This document shows positions 22,329-35,265 of a stretch of DNA of 64,000 nt, one piece after another. The stretch is from Salvelinus alpinus. Taxonomy: Eukaryota; Chordata; Actinopteri; Salmoniformes; Salmonidae. Position numbers and translations under genes: made by a program. Under the pieces are notes generated by a model. That model ran no database searches. It saw only the letters and a list, made by a program, of their open reading frames with translations, and was not told where the DNA came from. Position 1 is the first letter of the stretch; the number at the start of each line of letters is the position of its first letter. The stretch covers positions 73,015,839 through 73,079,838 of the forward strand of contig NC_092091.1 of the NCBI RefSeq assembly GCF_045679555.1, given 5' to 3'.

Positions 22329-22671
22329 GAGAGTACGAATCTCCATTCATCACTCCATCACTGGCCTACCTGAGGAAGAGTACCTGAAGAAAAGAGTGAT
22401 TTACCTACTACAAAAGGTAAGTCCTACAGCATCTGTTACCTAGTGTCGACTCATTCAACTTGGCTTATTTTCTCTCCCTTTCTCGGTTTAGATGTATGTA
22501 TTTACTGTGGTGATGATGAACTTTTAGCTAGATTTTTAAGGTTGTCTTCTGTTGGGAAATACTCTTGTCTAGTGATAGTCTGAAATGATTGTGTATCACA
22601 CTCTCTAGTTGATTCTCCAACACGTTCTCTCCCTTTTCATCCAGACAAGCAGCACCACCATCATCACCACC

Positions 22672-24636
22672 ATGAAGGTTCTGATCATCTTTGCACTACT
22701 TTGTGTCGCACTCTCTGCTAAGGCAGCAGCAGGTAAGACAGCCAAATACTCAACAATGTCACTAATACAGCACAGGGTATTTCATTGTTACTGAATAATG
22801 ACAATAGTTGTGTTTTCCCCTTTAAGTTCCTGTGGAGAGCGATGCTGTGGCGGTAGAAGAGCCAAAAAGTGCCCCAGGTTTGTAGCTCTAATTATGTTTG
22901 TATTGAGAGCAGTAATAGAGCACTGAATCAATACTTCTCCCAATTCCCAGTTGAATGAAAGTCAAATTGATTTCCTTGTTCCGTGTTTCTGCAGAGGAGG
23001 CTGTTGAGGTTGAGGCTCCTGCAGCAGAGGAGAAGCTGAGTGACGCCCCAGGTCAGTTCTTCTCTATGGGCTTTAATCAAGCAGGAGCATCACTGTCTAT
23101 TGTGGAGCATCACCTCATTTCCTGATCAATTACAATTACTTCACATTGGTACAAAACAAATTAAACTACAGGTCACGTATAAAATATTAGCTATGAAAAT
23201 AAATATATTGAATCTCATTGTCGGGGATTTGCTGGTGGATTTCAAAGTGATATTCTTGTCTGATTATGTGTTTAGGTGTCTTTTCAGAAGATGAGAATGA
23301 GGCAGTTGAGGTGGCTGCAGCAGCACCTAAAGATAAAGGTAGGGACTCTCCATGATGAATGATGTTAAGTTAACCATCACTAGTTCTACTATTGATGCCT
23401 GTGTACACCGTGCAATGCATGATCACAATGAAATAATGTTTTGGTTTCCCATCAGCAGGGAGGGAAAAAACACCAGCATGACTAAATAAACATTCATGTT
23501 TTACATTATGAGATCAAACGTTTTACTTTGGAAAGTTCATAGTCCTGACAATATCAACTCCTTGTATTACGACGTCAAATCATTGTTGTATTTTATCTGC
23601 GTGTTCACAGCGGCTCGCAGGTTCTGCCCTGACGGATGGTTCAGCTACCAGTCCAAGTGTTACATGTTTGTGAACACTCCTCGGTCCTGGTTCGGAGCCG
23701 AGGTAACGCACTTCTCAATGTAATATATTTAGTGTCTAAAATCATGACGTGAATTAGTTACTATGACTGCAAATTGTGCACTTTCAAAACATGTTTGTGT
23801 CTGTATACTGTAATGTCACTATGAGGGAGCTCAACACTTTTGTTCACGTGCAGGCCTACTGTGTGAGTGTGTGCACGTGTCTCACCCCTCACCTCCCCGC
23901 TCTTCTTTCAGGAACATTGCAATGAACTGGGTGCCAGCCTGGCCTCCGCCAGCTCCTCCCCCGAGTATCGTTACCTGCAACAGATAACCAGAACAGCCAA
24001 CAGAGCCACCGCCTGGATCGGTGGATTCTACCTCCAGGTGAGAAAGGGTCGCCCTGAAAACCTCCGATATCTAAGCATAAGCAGGGCCCCGAGTTTTTCT
24101 GACAGTGACCGGTCCTAGAGTTTTCCCTCAGAGCACATGGCCGGGAAACACTCTGGGCCTTGTGTTTAAATAGCTTCTGATATTTTAATCATGCAGCTAG
24201 GTATGATATCAGATCTGTTAGTGGTAAGGGACAGTAGTGCAGCTAAGTCTTATGCCTCTTTGTTTACTCAGGGAACTTGGATGTGGATCGACCGCTCAGG
24301 AATGTATTACACCAACTGGTACAGCCAGAGCACCGCAACCAGCAACTCCTGCATGTACCTGCAATCTGCTGGTAAGACATGAACCTATAGATGTTCAGCC
24401 TGGTCTCATGGACTAGACGTAACATAGTAAATGTAAATCCGGAACACTCACATTAGTATGATATTACCTGAAAAGTAATGATAGGTAGCCTGTCCCAGAA
24501 CTGTATGACGTGTTAAAATATGCCAGATAAAATTACTAAGATTTTTGTTTGTCATTTTGTAGTGGGCCAGGGCTGGAGGAACCTCGGATGTGGCACACAA
24601 TACCCATTCATCTGCGTGCACAACTATCGCTGTTAG
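22672..24636 (+). CDS. Secreted C-type lectin-like protein with acidic N-terminal spacer
   Basis: Coding exons: 22672-22732, 22827-22877, 22995-23051, 23288-23338, 23611-23702, 23912-24037, 24272-24371 and 24563-24636; all phases agree and give 203 residues. Residues 1-20 are a signal peptide ([20 protein letters not shown]). Three short exons encode an acidic, alanine-rich spacer ([46 protein letters not shown]). The rest is one C-type lectin domain: FCPDGW...[17 protein letters not shown], the WIGG core motif, [21 protein letters not shown] and FICVHNYRC. The usual EPN/QPD and WND calcium-sugar motifs are not visible, so sugar binding may be calcium-independent or lost. The family resembles teleost ladderlectin, nattectin and type II antifreeze-like lectins. 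An in-frame alternative acceptor at 23275 would add four residues (GVFS). Confidence 0.85.
24394..24470 (+). mobile_element. MITE end fragment in lectin intron (plus arm)
   Basis: Carries cagcctggtctcatggacta and gacgtaacatagtaaatg; counterpart of 13862-13935. Confidence 0.65.
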
Positions 24637-24909
24637 TCAACATTGCGAAGATATTGCTAATTGCTTGACACCTTTTCTAACTGCTTTCAACATTTGCTTT
24701 GTTTACTACTGACTGTAAGTGACTTTATGTGTTCGCCAAAGGGCTAAATGTGATGCAATTTCAAATGTAATTGCCCATTTATGTACCTCAACCTGTATTG
24801 TTTTCCTGTAATATATTTTTTTTAAGTACTTTATGACATTGCATAGGCTAGTACTTTCTGGAAGATGGCAGTATTGTCTAAGCCTGGCTCTGGCCTTTAA
24901 AAAGGTACA

Positions 24910-25755
24910 TTTGCTGTTTAATTCTACGCATGAATGAATTTGACCATATCAAAGAGATGAGTATAAAGGATTTGAGACGAGGACAAAAAGACTGGAGGGT
25001 CTTTTTTTATTGAGCCTCAATTTACCCATTTATCGAGATCTGTCTTGGGCTTGACATCTTTATACTGTACATGGCAGAAAAGTGAGCCGTAAAATAACCT
25101 AATCTCAAAATATGGTGGGGAAACCAACTTTAGAATTCATAGAAGATAAAATGGCACCTTTTTATAAGTTGTTTTATTCAAACAAAGCTTTTTACAATGA
25201 ACGTAGGTTATACACAACCTGGAGAAAGGGCAACTAGTTCCTGTCATTAAAATAATATTTATTTTCACGAAAACAGTGACAGGTGACAACTTGTTAAACT
25301 CAAATTCTGATGTACATTTCTGGTTGTCATTGACTTGACTATTATCATGGATAAATGTCTCAGAAAAACCATAAATCAAGGGTCAATTTATCTACGTCTT
25401 GTAATAACTTACCTCATGTCAAATGTCCACCCGTTCGTTTTCTGCTGGCTTCTTGTGACGGTGATAGCGCACCTGCCACTAATGAAAATGAGGAATGTGT
25501 AGGCCTATACCGCCATCTACTGGGCTCGATTGGCATAAATGAGCAAGAGAAAAGGGAGTTGATGGAACTACTGTAGTAGGCTGGCTACACCTATAAAATG
25601 AAATAAATCGGGGTTCTACTGTAATCAGTATAATTTACTAACCAAATAAAAGTAACTCTGAGAACTCACATCTGTCCAATCACCTGGCCAATGTTTTTCA
25701 AAAGTTATCTGATCAGATTTCGGCAATCAAATTGTTTTAAAAATGGGGCGACAGG
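24910..25755. other. Intergenic, no gene recognised
   Basis: Lies outside the inverted-duplication arm. Short open frames here lack homology or splice signals that I can recognise. No clear polyadenylation signal for the lectin gene was found. Confidence 0.4.
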
Positions 25756-25763
25756 TAGGTTCT

Positions 25764-25950
25764 TGGGGCGGCAGGTAGCCTAGTGGTTAAAGCGCTGGGC
25801 CAGAAACTGAAAGGTTGCTAGATCGAATCCCTGACATGACAAGATATGTATCTGTCGTTCTGCCCCTAAACAAGACAGGTTCTAAACCCACTGTTCTAGG
25901 CTGTAAGTATAAATAATAATTTGTTCTTAGCTGTCTTGCCTAGTTAAAAT
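25764..25950 (+). mobile_element. HpaI-family salmonid SINE
   Basis: A tRNA-like head (ggcaggtagcctagtggtta, A box; ggttgctagatcgaatccc, B box), then ctgtcgttctgcccctaaac and the tail aataatttgttcttagctgt, cttgcctagtt. This arrangement is restricted to salmonids, supporting the assignment of the organism. Confidence 0.85.
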
Positions 25951-26099
25951 GTTTTGCTAATGAATAGAATGGGTGTATAATTAACTTGAATGGGGATGCC
26001 ATTCTATTTATATGCGTTTAATTCGATCAGATAACTTTTTCAAAACTAGGCCTAGGCATTCAACATATGGTATATTTTTGTGGAGGTGGTAATTGTCTA

Positions 26100-28560
26100 A
26101 GGCAGTTGTTCCCAAACATTTTATAGTCCCATACCCCTTCAAACATTCAACCTCCAGCTGCGTACCAGCAAAACACAAATGTTGTTTTTGGCCATCATTG
26201 TAAGCCTGCCACACACAAACTATACAATAAATGTATTAAACATGAGAATGAGTGTGAGTTTGTCACAACCCTGCTTGTGGGAAGTGACAAAGAGCTCTTA
26301 TAGGACGAGGCCACAAATAATAATATAATTATCAATAATTTTGCTCTTTATTTAGCCATCTTACATATAAAACCTTATTTGTTCATCAAAAATTGTGAAT
26401 AACTCACCACCTTGACATTGTCCGTAAGCTTGAGTTCATTTACACACAAAAAAAAAATCATACAATGATGGAAAGACCTGTGTGTTGTAATCTAGATTCA
26501 GATCATTCAGGCGAGAAAAAAACTTGTCATCATGCTTCCTGACTGGTGGTTCCTGAGATTCCTCTGTTGCTGTGGAGGTCCTCTTTGCTGCCTGTCCTTT
26601 CAACCATTCTGCAGCCATCTGTAACAACACATTCATACTGCTCTAAATAACAATAACCAGGCCATTTCATCAAAACAATAGAGTGGTATAGTTTGGCACA
26701 CACTCAGACACCCACACACACACTCTCTAAAGGTGACATACCTTGGTGATGAATTAATCTTCTCCCTTGGTCTTTCTGGCCCAGAGGTTCGTGATTTTGT
26801 CATACCAGTGCTGCTCCCCGAGTTCCTGACAAACCCTCAACTGTTCATTCTCTATGCACATCATGGCCATGTTCTGGTGGAGCTGATCGTCCAGCTTTTC
26901 CCCTTTCACAAAGTCCTGAATGCGCTTCAGGCAGGGGAAGCTTTCCTTCACGTCGGCTGAGGTCACTCCAATGGTCGCCACAAGGCACATCAGCTTGTAA
27001 AGCTCTGGTAGTGGGTTCTTCTGGGACCGGATGAAAAAGATCCATTCACAGAGCTTGTGGCTGTCCTGCTGCTATCCTTGGCCTATGTAGAACGCCTTCA
27101 GGTCCACTCTGAGCCTGTCCATGTTGAAGAAGCCCCCGTAGAGCTTCACCAGGCTATCCACCACGTCTGTTGCGAAATGGATGTTAATGTCAGTGAACTT
27201 CACTGGATCCAGCAGCTCGAGGAAGCGTAGGTCATCCAGATGTGCGTAACAAACCTGGATCTGAGAGATGAGGGTTTCCAGAGCTTCGTAGTACACAGCC
27301 TTGAAGTGTGTCAGTGGGTCTAAGTCATCCGTCCACTTGAGACTCTCGCATGGGTGTTGAGCCAATCTCTCAGCCTTCTGGTAGACGCTGTCGAAGGCAG
27401 AGTCAGACTTCTTGCTCTGGATGTGTTGAACCAGCTCCTCAATGCTTTGCAGGCTGCCACATCCATTGCTTTGTGCTTCAGTGTCAAATGCAACATCAAT
27501 GTTGGAGAAAACCTGCGGTAGGTGAAGAGCTGGAACACAAACTAGAAAACATCAAGTTTCGAAACAAGATTGTTTGCTTCATAGGATGATTCTCCATTTA
27601 CCCAATCCGTGTTCCCAATGTGGTTGATGGTGTCGTAAAATGCGTGGTAGGTGTTCGCCACTTCACTGAGGACATCCAGTGGCAGTCGGTCAGCATTCAC
27701 CTCGCGCCAAGTTTCATTGAAGAACCTCAGTCGGTGGGGAACAAAAACGAGGGGAACGGCCTCAGATCACAAAATATCTACTTCTGTCAACAGTGCTGAG
27801 ACGGTTTGAGTAGGAGTTGAGGAAGACAGTGTTGAGGGCCATCTCCCTCACTTTTTCCATCTGCATGTTTAGCTTGTGCGCAGACACGGCCCATCCATTG
27901 TAAGACTGTACCACAAGTTTTTTTTATTCGCAGTCATGGTCGGCCATTTCCATACATATAAGGTCAGAACCCCCCCTTCTTCGTGCAGATGGAAACCCAG
28001 GAAATACTCCTGAACTGTCTACGTACTGAAGCATGATGGAGTGTTGCCATTCCCAGCCGGAGGCGTCCTGGCGTTCATCGATTTGCAGTGCAAAGAAAGG
28101 GGCTGATCTCTGCTTTTTTCTGATCTCTGCTTTTATCTCACCCAGAAGAGCTTCGGCACTGCATGCAATCATACCGTTGACATTTGGGAAACCATTAGAT
28201 TCTTCTTGTTTACTCACAAATGCACCAAACTCAGATGAGAGTGTGCTGCTCCGCTCGTGGAGAAATTCAAAATTTCATGGGGGAGGGACCCGCCATTGTA
28301 TTTATCGAAATCCCTGAATTTCATATCCTCACTTTCACCCAAATAGAGTGCAGCAAGGAGTAGCTTCTTTAACTAGTCTCGGTTTTTACACACTTGGGCA
28401 TAGTGCTTTTTCAGTTGATTTCTAGAATTCCTATACATTGCTTGAATGGCCAGGTACTTCAAGTTGAACCTATCTATGTGTCAATTCCTTTTTGGCCGAA
28501 TATGGGGTTGTAGAATCAAGTTCTCCACACACATGCTGTCCACTTGAAATACTGTTGGCT
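26100..28560 (-). mobile_element. Decayed autonomous hAT transposon
   Basis: The left end (cagttgttcccaaac, then tttatagtccc) matches a common hAT terminal repeat. Minus-strand pieces in order: a VNGMIACSAEALLGEIKAEI...FALQIDERQD segment (28217-28000, start of the RNase H-like fold), a long helical segment (27365-27072, SLKWTDDLDPLTHFKAVYYE), and the C-terminal dimerisation region (26990-26754, VATIGVTSADVKESFPCLKRI). Frame changes and stops occur throughout. The right boundary is approximate; no target duplication could be placed. Confidence 0.7.
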
Positions 28561-29086
28561 GCTTGAAGAGAGGATAAGCTACCATTAGCTAAAGTCATTT
28601 TGCAAACTAAAACATTATAGCTTGCTAGTTGTAATAAAAGCTGTTAACCGTGTACTAGCTACTTGCATAGTTAGCACGTCATACCACGAGGACAGTAAGC
28701 TAGCACTAGTTATCAAGTTAGCTAGTCAGGCTTTTCAATTAGTTACTGCAGTGGCTGTATTTATCTACATTGCTTGCTATCGCATTAAACAGTCTCACAA
28801 TTTGACCATAAAATATTAATACAATTTTTTTACACTGACTTTTATGGTTCTAAAGGGAGGAGAGGACAAAGCTGCATGAATTTAGCACCCCAGTAATCTT
28901 TATTAACTTCACATTCCTGCCATTTTTCCTGCTTGTAAGTAGTCTCTCTTAACAGCATTGTATGACCTGTTGTTCTGTTGACACAGAAACGCTTCACTAA
29001 TCAGTACAACTTCCTCTGTATTCCAGTTATTATACCTCAGATTGTTGAATTTATGCATCAAGAGTGTTGTGGTATTTTATTCACTG

Positions 29087-29186
29087 NNNNNNNNNNNNNN
29101 NNNNNNNNNNNNNNNNNNNNNNNNNNNNNNNNNNNNNNNNNNNNNNNNNNNNNNNNNNNNNNNNNNNNNNNNNNNNNNNNNNNNNN
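29087..29186. other. Assembly gap (100 N)
   Basis: Exactly 100 N, the usual placeholder for a gap of unknown length. Confidence 0.99.
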
Positions 29187-29544
29187 TAAGATGGCTATTC
29201 ACTTATTAGCACGAGTTTTCACACGTGACTCTGTAATCACCAATGATTTATATATAGGCTATACTAGATGACTAATAAGGCATGTTATTATATTGTAAAA
29301 TATATTTTGGAAGCAATAGAAATACATTTATTAATGACTACATTTGTTTGTGACACGTTTATCATATTACAGACACCTTAATGCATACTTTTAAATTATA
29401 TTATGTGAGCTAAACATACAAAACCATTTTTTCCCTGAAGTATAATTTTTTAGAGATTACTGAAATCTATGTCCCCACTACAGAATACTTAAATACATGT
29501 CATTTAATTGAAATACTGTAGAATTCCATTCATTCCTAAATGAC

Positions 29545-30630
29545 GAGACAGCCTACAGGAAGGAGGTGAGTGCCTTGGCGGAGTGGTGCTAGGAAAATAA
29601 CCTCAACAAAACGAAGGAGCTGATCGTGGCTTCAGGAGAGAGCAGAGGGAGCACGCACCCATCCACATCGACGGGGCCGCAGTGGAGAAGGTGAAAAGCT
29701 TAAAGTTCCTCAACATACACATCACTGACAATCTGAAATGGTCCACCCATACAGACGATGTGGTGAACAAGGCGCAACAGGAGGTTGAAGAAATTTGCCC
29801 TCTAAGACCCTCACATTTTTACCTATGCACCATTGAGAGCATCTTGTCAGGCTGTATCATTGCCTACATCTTGTCGGGCTGTAGCATTGCCTGGTACGGC
29901 AACTGCACCGTACACAACCGCAGGGCTATCCAGAGGGTGGTGCGGTCAGCCCAACATATCACACTGCCTGCCCTTCAGGATATCTACAGCACCCAGTGTC
30001 ACAGGAAGGCCAATTACATAATCAAGGACCTCAGCCAAATGAGCCACGGATTGTTCACCCTACTATCATCCAGAAGGCGAGGTTAGTACAGGTGCATCCA
30101 AACTGGGACCAAGAGACTGAAAAACAGCTTCTATCTCAAGACAATCAGACTTAAATAGCCATCACTAGCCGGCCTCCACCCAGTATCCTGCCCTGAACTT
30201 AGTCACTAGCTGGCTATCACCCGGTTACTCATCCCTGCACCTTAGAGGCTGATGCCCCATGTACATAGACATGGAACACTGGTCACTTTAATACATGTTT
30301 AATACCATTTTCCCCATTTCATATGTATATCCTGTATTCTAGTCAAGGCCATGCTATTCAACTATTGCTGTACATATACTATTCTATTCACGTATTCTTC
30401 AGATATACTACGTATTATATCCACACTGGCCATAAATCCCATCACACACACACTCAACTCCAACATGGCTCATCCTAATATTTCTATATTTCTTAATTAC
30501 ACTTTCATACTTTTAGATTTGTGTGTCGTTAGATATTACTGCACTGTTGGAGCTAGGAACACAAGCATTCTGCTACATCCCCAATAACATCTGCTATTTG
30601 TGTATGCGCCCAATAAAATTTGATTTGATT
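29545..30630 (+). mobile_element. LINE (L2-like) fragment
   Basis: Coding remnants in several frames: a KVKSLKFLNIHITDNLKWSTH segment near 29690-29750, then TIESILSGCIIA... and PALQDIYSTQCHRKANYIIK, followed by a 3' UTR ending ccaataaaatttgatttgat. A short direct duplication (acatcttgtcgggctgtagc repeats the preceding gcatcttgtcaggctgtatc) lies at 29838-29892. Inactive; same family as 12448-13160. Confidence 0.75.
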
Positions 30631-30769
30631 GACATCGGCTGATTTGATATCAGCTGATGTAAAAGGGCTGTATAAATACATTTGATTGATTGGAAACAGC
30701 ACCAGGATTTATTAGAGTATGGGAACCTGACCCCATGTGTATTTAGTCCATACATTATTGCATGCTCAC

Positions 30770-31403
30770 CATGTTCCTCCAGAGAAGCCTGTAGTCGTGT
30801 GATCAGTTCCACTTTGTTGCCCTTCACATCTAGACCCCTGGTTTCACACTCATGCTTCAGTTCAGCAAGCTGTGGGAGAGACATGAGTGTAGATTACCGA
30901 TTAGACTACATTTGAGATGATTTCCTACTAAATGGCAATTTTTGCAATTCAAATGTTACTGCCCAACAGCGAAGTGCTTGAACGTTAGGCCAAACATCCT
31001 GTACAATTTCATTCATTCATTCACTTGTAGTCGCGCATGCGCTGATGTCAGTTGCCAACTTCACAGCAGGTGCAGAGCAAACTTTGGCCCTCTTTGAATA
31101 ACAAAGCCACCCCAACCCAATACACGCGTGGATATCTCAAACGTCAAAATGCCTTGTTAGCTAGCTACACCGTGCAGCAAGCATGGACTATTTCCGTCCT
31201 GTCCGCTAGCATCTGCTAGTTAGCTACCTACGACTCTGTGTCCGAAGATCCCCAGGGTGCTAGATCATGATTTACAAAGTAAAGATAGCTAACAACATAC
31301 AATACTTGATTTCCCCAAAATATAATACCGGTATTAGACGTTTCAAACTAAGCTAAAACGGGTTAACAACCTTTAGTTTCTGGAGCTCCACAACTTCAGA
31401 CAT
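30770..31403 (-). CDS. sarnp: SARNP-like SAP-domain protein, first two coding exons only
   Basis: Minus strand: exon 1 31403-31371 (MSEVVELQKLK) and exon 2 30869-30770 (LAELKHECETRGLDVKGNKV... LITRLQASLEEH). Together they form the SAP domain that begins SARNP (CIP29/THO1), a nuclear factor linked to mRNA export with the TREX complex; SAP domains bind DNA or RNA. Splice borders are good (donor gttgtt; acceptor ctcccacag; donor gtgagc, phase 1). No following exon for the acidic region or the C-terminal RNP part was found in the roughly 5 kb down to the lectin gene, an interval full of hAT and LINE DNA plus a 100-N gap. It is either a truncated duplicate or its next exons lie in or beyond the gap. 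Confidence 0.7.
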
Positions 31404-31424
31404 CTTGCTTTGTTGTAGTGGTAG

Positions 31425-34290
31425 AACATTCGCGAACGAACGACTCTTTGAACGGCTCTTTTTGGTGAACGTCGGGAACCGAATTGCAGCTGTGAAAGAG
31501 CCCTTAATTTGGCTTTCTGATTTGCATAGCCTACTGTTATTGCTTTTTGAGCCCCAGAATCCAGACATCGATTATCTGCTGACAAATTATAAAAATATTC
31601 ACTGAAGATGGTAATTGCTCAGTGCAGGAACAATCTAGTGAGGAGCCTCAGTCTAGTTCGCGCTCATTTTTTCAGTGCATTACATTTCTTTCTCAATTTG
31701 TTTTTGCAGGCCATCTAATAATCTGGTCAGGTAAAAATGTATTTGAACTCAAATTTCACGATCTGGTAGGCACATTTTTACGATTTAAATTATATATTGA
31801 CAATTTTATCATAGTTTTAGGTCAATTCCTAAGAACTACTGAACGAAAAGCCCGTTGGGAGCAAAATTAAATGATACCAGTCACCGAAAACACTCGGAAT
31901 GCCCGTTACGACTTGGATAATTAAATGCGGAATCTGTTTCATCCATCAGAAATCGACTCGTCTGCCTCTTCAGTTAAATCCTTACCGCTTTGAGTTGGTA
32001 CATTGCTATCATAAATCTTTTTTTGTTTTTGTGTGTAAATTCGGTGTAACTTTAGTAATTTGCTTTGACACAATGAAATGTATAGCCCAGTTTTTCATGT
32101 AAAATATCTTTATTGATAGGCCTAAATCGTTCATTATATACATTGACCCTTACTTTTTTTATCCAACAGATTTAGAAGGGAAAAATTAAACAATGTGAAT
32201 CCAATACATGTGGTATAATCAATGGAATTTCGGATATGCCAATGCGTTGCGTCACAGACGGTACAGTATTCTCACTACATTATGATGCATATGTATTGAC
32301 AAATAATCATGTTCAGAGGCATTTAGCTCTTTCCTGTCATGCTGTGCAATGGAGAACGACGTTTTTAAAAGCTGTCAGGTAAACACTTTTGCTTTCACCT
32401 TTGCATTTTGCTAAACTTGTAAACAATTGTCTAGCCTAAGTATTGTGTAATTGAAAAGGTAAAATAGACGATTGTGTACTCCAATAATATGAAGTCTGAA
32501 CATAAACAGTAGAACTATGTGAATCAAGCCTAATTGTCATCAAAGTTTACAAGTCCCATGCTCTGAACTGAGCTACAAAGGACTACAAAGTGAACTATTC
32601 TTGTGTGATGAGTAACCTTGCCTGAAATGTGTGTTATCTGTCTGAGCTAATGCCTAGATTTAAGCTCAGTGGGCTAACACAGTCTTGTGACATGCAGATT
32701 GACCTCGGTTCAAACCCAGTCAGTCTCATGGTTGATGCTAGGCGGTATCCTTGGGACATCCTATGGATCTGACCCCTGGCAACAACCCTCTGGCAAACAC
32801 ACACAGTGAGGGAGTTCTATTACGCTGGCCCAGATTGAACCAGGCAATGGCCAGTCACATCATTGGGTGAAAGCAGGGAGGAAGGAGCACCCTTCTCAAT
32901 ACAACAGTAATCTGCGCCAGTCGGTCATGTTGTCAACAAGGCAGCATCGTGCATCTTCCAGAAACACATCTCTTTTGCATAAAATAGATGTTTGAATTTT
33001 CAAACTAGTTTTCATTGGGAAGGCAGATAAAGCGTTTTTATCAAAGCAATCACTTTTGCATGTGAAAACACATAATCCTACTCATCACTCCATGAGCTTA
33101 ATAATTACGTCACTTTTGTTTTGAGCCGACTTCGCCTTCGGCCAGAGCGGGGCACCTGGCTCACCCCCGGGAGGCGGTGCGGTTCCAAAACGAATGCAAT
33201 CACTTTTCACCCAGTTCAAACTCCTCCCACCGAGGTAACCCGGGCCACATAAACTAATCCCCTCAGTCTTGTGGTGTGGATATGATCTGGGTTCAATCAC
33301 AGTCAGTCTCATTGGTGCCATTGGACCTTGATCGCACAGTTGATGTCTATCAGCTACTGGGGTGTTGTGAGAGGAGGTCAGGGGAGGGGTGAAGTGTAGC
33401 GGTGGTTCCGTGAACAGAATAACCTTGCCTAATACTTGAGCTAGAGCCTAGGCATTCGCTCAGCAGTGGGCTAACACAGTCTTGTGGCATGCAGATGACT
33501 CCAGTTCAAACTCAGACACAGTGGCATGTATTCATAGATGCCAAGGGAAGCCAGGCTTTCCCAAATATTTGACCAATAAAAATATAAAATAATTTCTCTT
33601 TTGTCTCTGTGTTATCATAATTTTCCGTAAATTCGCAAGTGGCTGAATCTGATAGATTTTTAGATTTTTTTGGCCAATCAGCATTGAGCTGAGCTCAACT
33701 GTGGGTTGTCCTGGTGCAGCAAAATGCCCCCCAAGGGAGGCCGATTTGGCTTCACACCAATCAAATCACATCCTGAGCAAAACGTCATCATTGTCAGAAA
33801 AAGGTGTTGATTTCTAGTCTTCTTGTGTTGATGTCTTGCAGTAGCTAGTTTGCTAAATCGGCCCTTTCCTGAGGCATGGATGGAGATGGGGATTTGGACT
33901 TGAGGTGATGGAGATAGGGATTTGGACTTGAGGTTTTGACTTAATTCTCTGTACAGGCCAATGATTATAACGGCAATTCTGATCTAACCATAAATTCAGG
34001 CCACTGGCCTGAGACGATTGAAGTTCAATATGTAGCCTAGTAGACTCACATTAACTAGCTAGCTAAAATAATTGGTTCATTGTTGCCAAATGCGAGGAAG
34101 TTAGGACAGCACAAATTTTAGCCAGGTAGCCTATGAAAACAAACTAAAAGCGTGGGTTTGAATCTTGAAGCATGGATTCCGATTGGTCAGAACAGCATTG
34201 AATAGACCTTAGCACGGATACGTCCTGTTTGAGTTTCTGCCTATAGGAAGGGAGGAGCAAAATGGAGTCGTGATCAGATTTGCCGAAGGA
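31425..34290. other. Repeat-rich intergenic region
   Basis: Immediately upstream of the sarnp exon is a palindrome-like block (gcgaacgaacgactctttga, then acggctctttttggtgaacg) that looks like a dispersed repeat. Two direct copies of a tRNA-like sequence with a B-box-like ggttcaaaccc or agttcaaactc lie at about 32613-32720 and 33410-33515 and may be old SINEs. No protein gene recognised. Confidence 0.4.
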
Positions 34291-34299
34291 AGGGCGGGG

Positions 34300-35265
34300 G
34301 AGGGCCTTCTAGGCATTTCGAAAAGTTGAGTAGCAGTGGTCCAATGTTTTACCAGCGCGAGTACTACAGTCAATGTATTGGTAGAACTTTGATAGCGTTT
34401 TCCTGAAATTTGCTTTGTTAAAATCCCCAGCTACAATAAATGCGGCCTTAGGATATGTGGTTTCCAGTTTGCATAAAGTCCAGTGTTGTTCTTTGAGGGC
34501 TGGCGTGGTATCTGCTTGAGGAGGAATATTGACCACAGTCAATGTGTTGGTAGAACTTCAGTAACGTTTTCCTCATTTGCTTTCTTAAAATCCACAGCTA
34601 CAATAAATGCGGCCTCAGGATCTGTAGTTTCCAGTTTGAATAAAGTCAAGTGTAGTTCTTTCAGGGCCATCGTGGTATCGGCTTGAGGGGGAATATACAC
34701 GGCTGTGACTAACCAAAGAATATTCTCTTGGGAGGTAATATGGTCGGCATTTCATTGTGAGGTATTCTAGGTCGGGTGAACAAAAGGACTTGAGTTTCTG
34801 TATGTTATATCAATCACACCATGAGTGGTTAATCATGAAACATACATCCCCGCCTTTCTTCTTCCCGGAGAGTTCTTTATTCCTGTCGGTGCGATGTACT
34901 GAGAACCCAGATGGCTGTATGGACGGGGACAGTACATCCCGAGAGAGCCATGTTTCCGTAAAACAGAGTATGTCACAATGCCTGATGTCTCTCTGGAAGG
35001 AGATCCTCGCCTTGAGCTCGTCTACTTTATTATCCAGAGACTGAACATTAGCCAGTAATATACTCTGAAGCGGTGGATGGTGTGCACGCCTCCACAGTCG
35101 GACTAGAAGTCCACTCCAAATACCTCTTCTCCGCCGGCAGTGTTTTGGAGCAGCCTCTGGAATAAGTTAAATTGCCCTGGGGGGTATGAACAAAGGATCC
35201 AATTCCGAAAAGTGAGGTACCGCCGTTCTGATATCCAAAAGTTCTTTCCGGCTGCATCTAATAAC
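34300..35265 (-). mobile_element. LINE 5' portion (endonuclease and upstream region)
   Basis: The minus strand encodes an AP-endonuclease-like segment (AAFIVAGDFNKANFRKTLSK..., CSTRAGKTLDHCYSTF) at 34542-34309. Upstream (34690-35260) it continues into a sequence repeated in salmonid LINEs (ctggaaggagatcctcgcct). Part of the endonuclease sequence occurs twice in tandem (about 34362-34535 and 34538-34690). Inactive. Confidence 0.65.

Noticed and set aside
23496-23723. Start of the lectin domain exon at an upstream ATG (23496)
   Set aside because: The reading frame before 23611 is intron; the cacag acceptor and matching phases place the exon at 23611-23702.
25355-25576. 73-codon plus-strand open frame as a small gene
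   Set aside because: No recognisable domain, promoter or splice context; probably chance.
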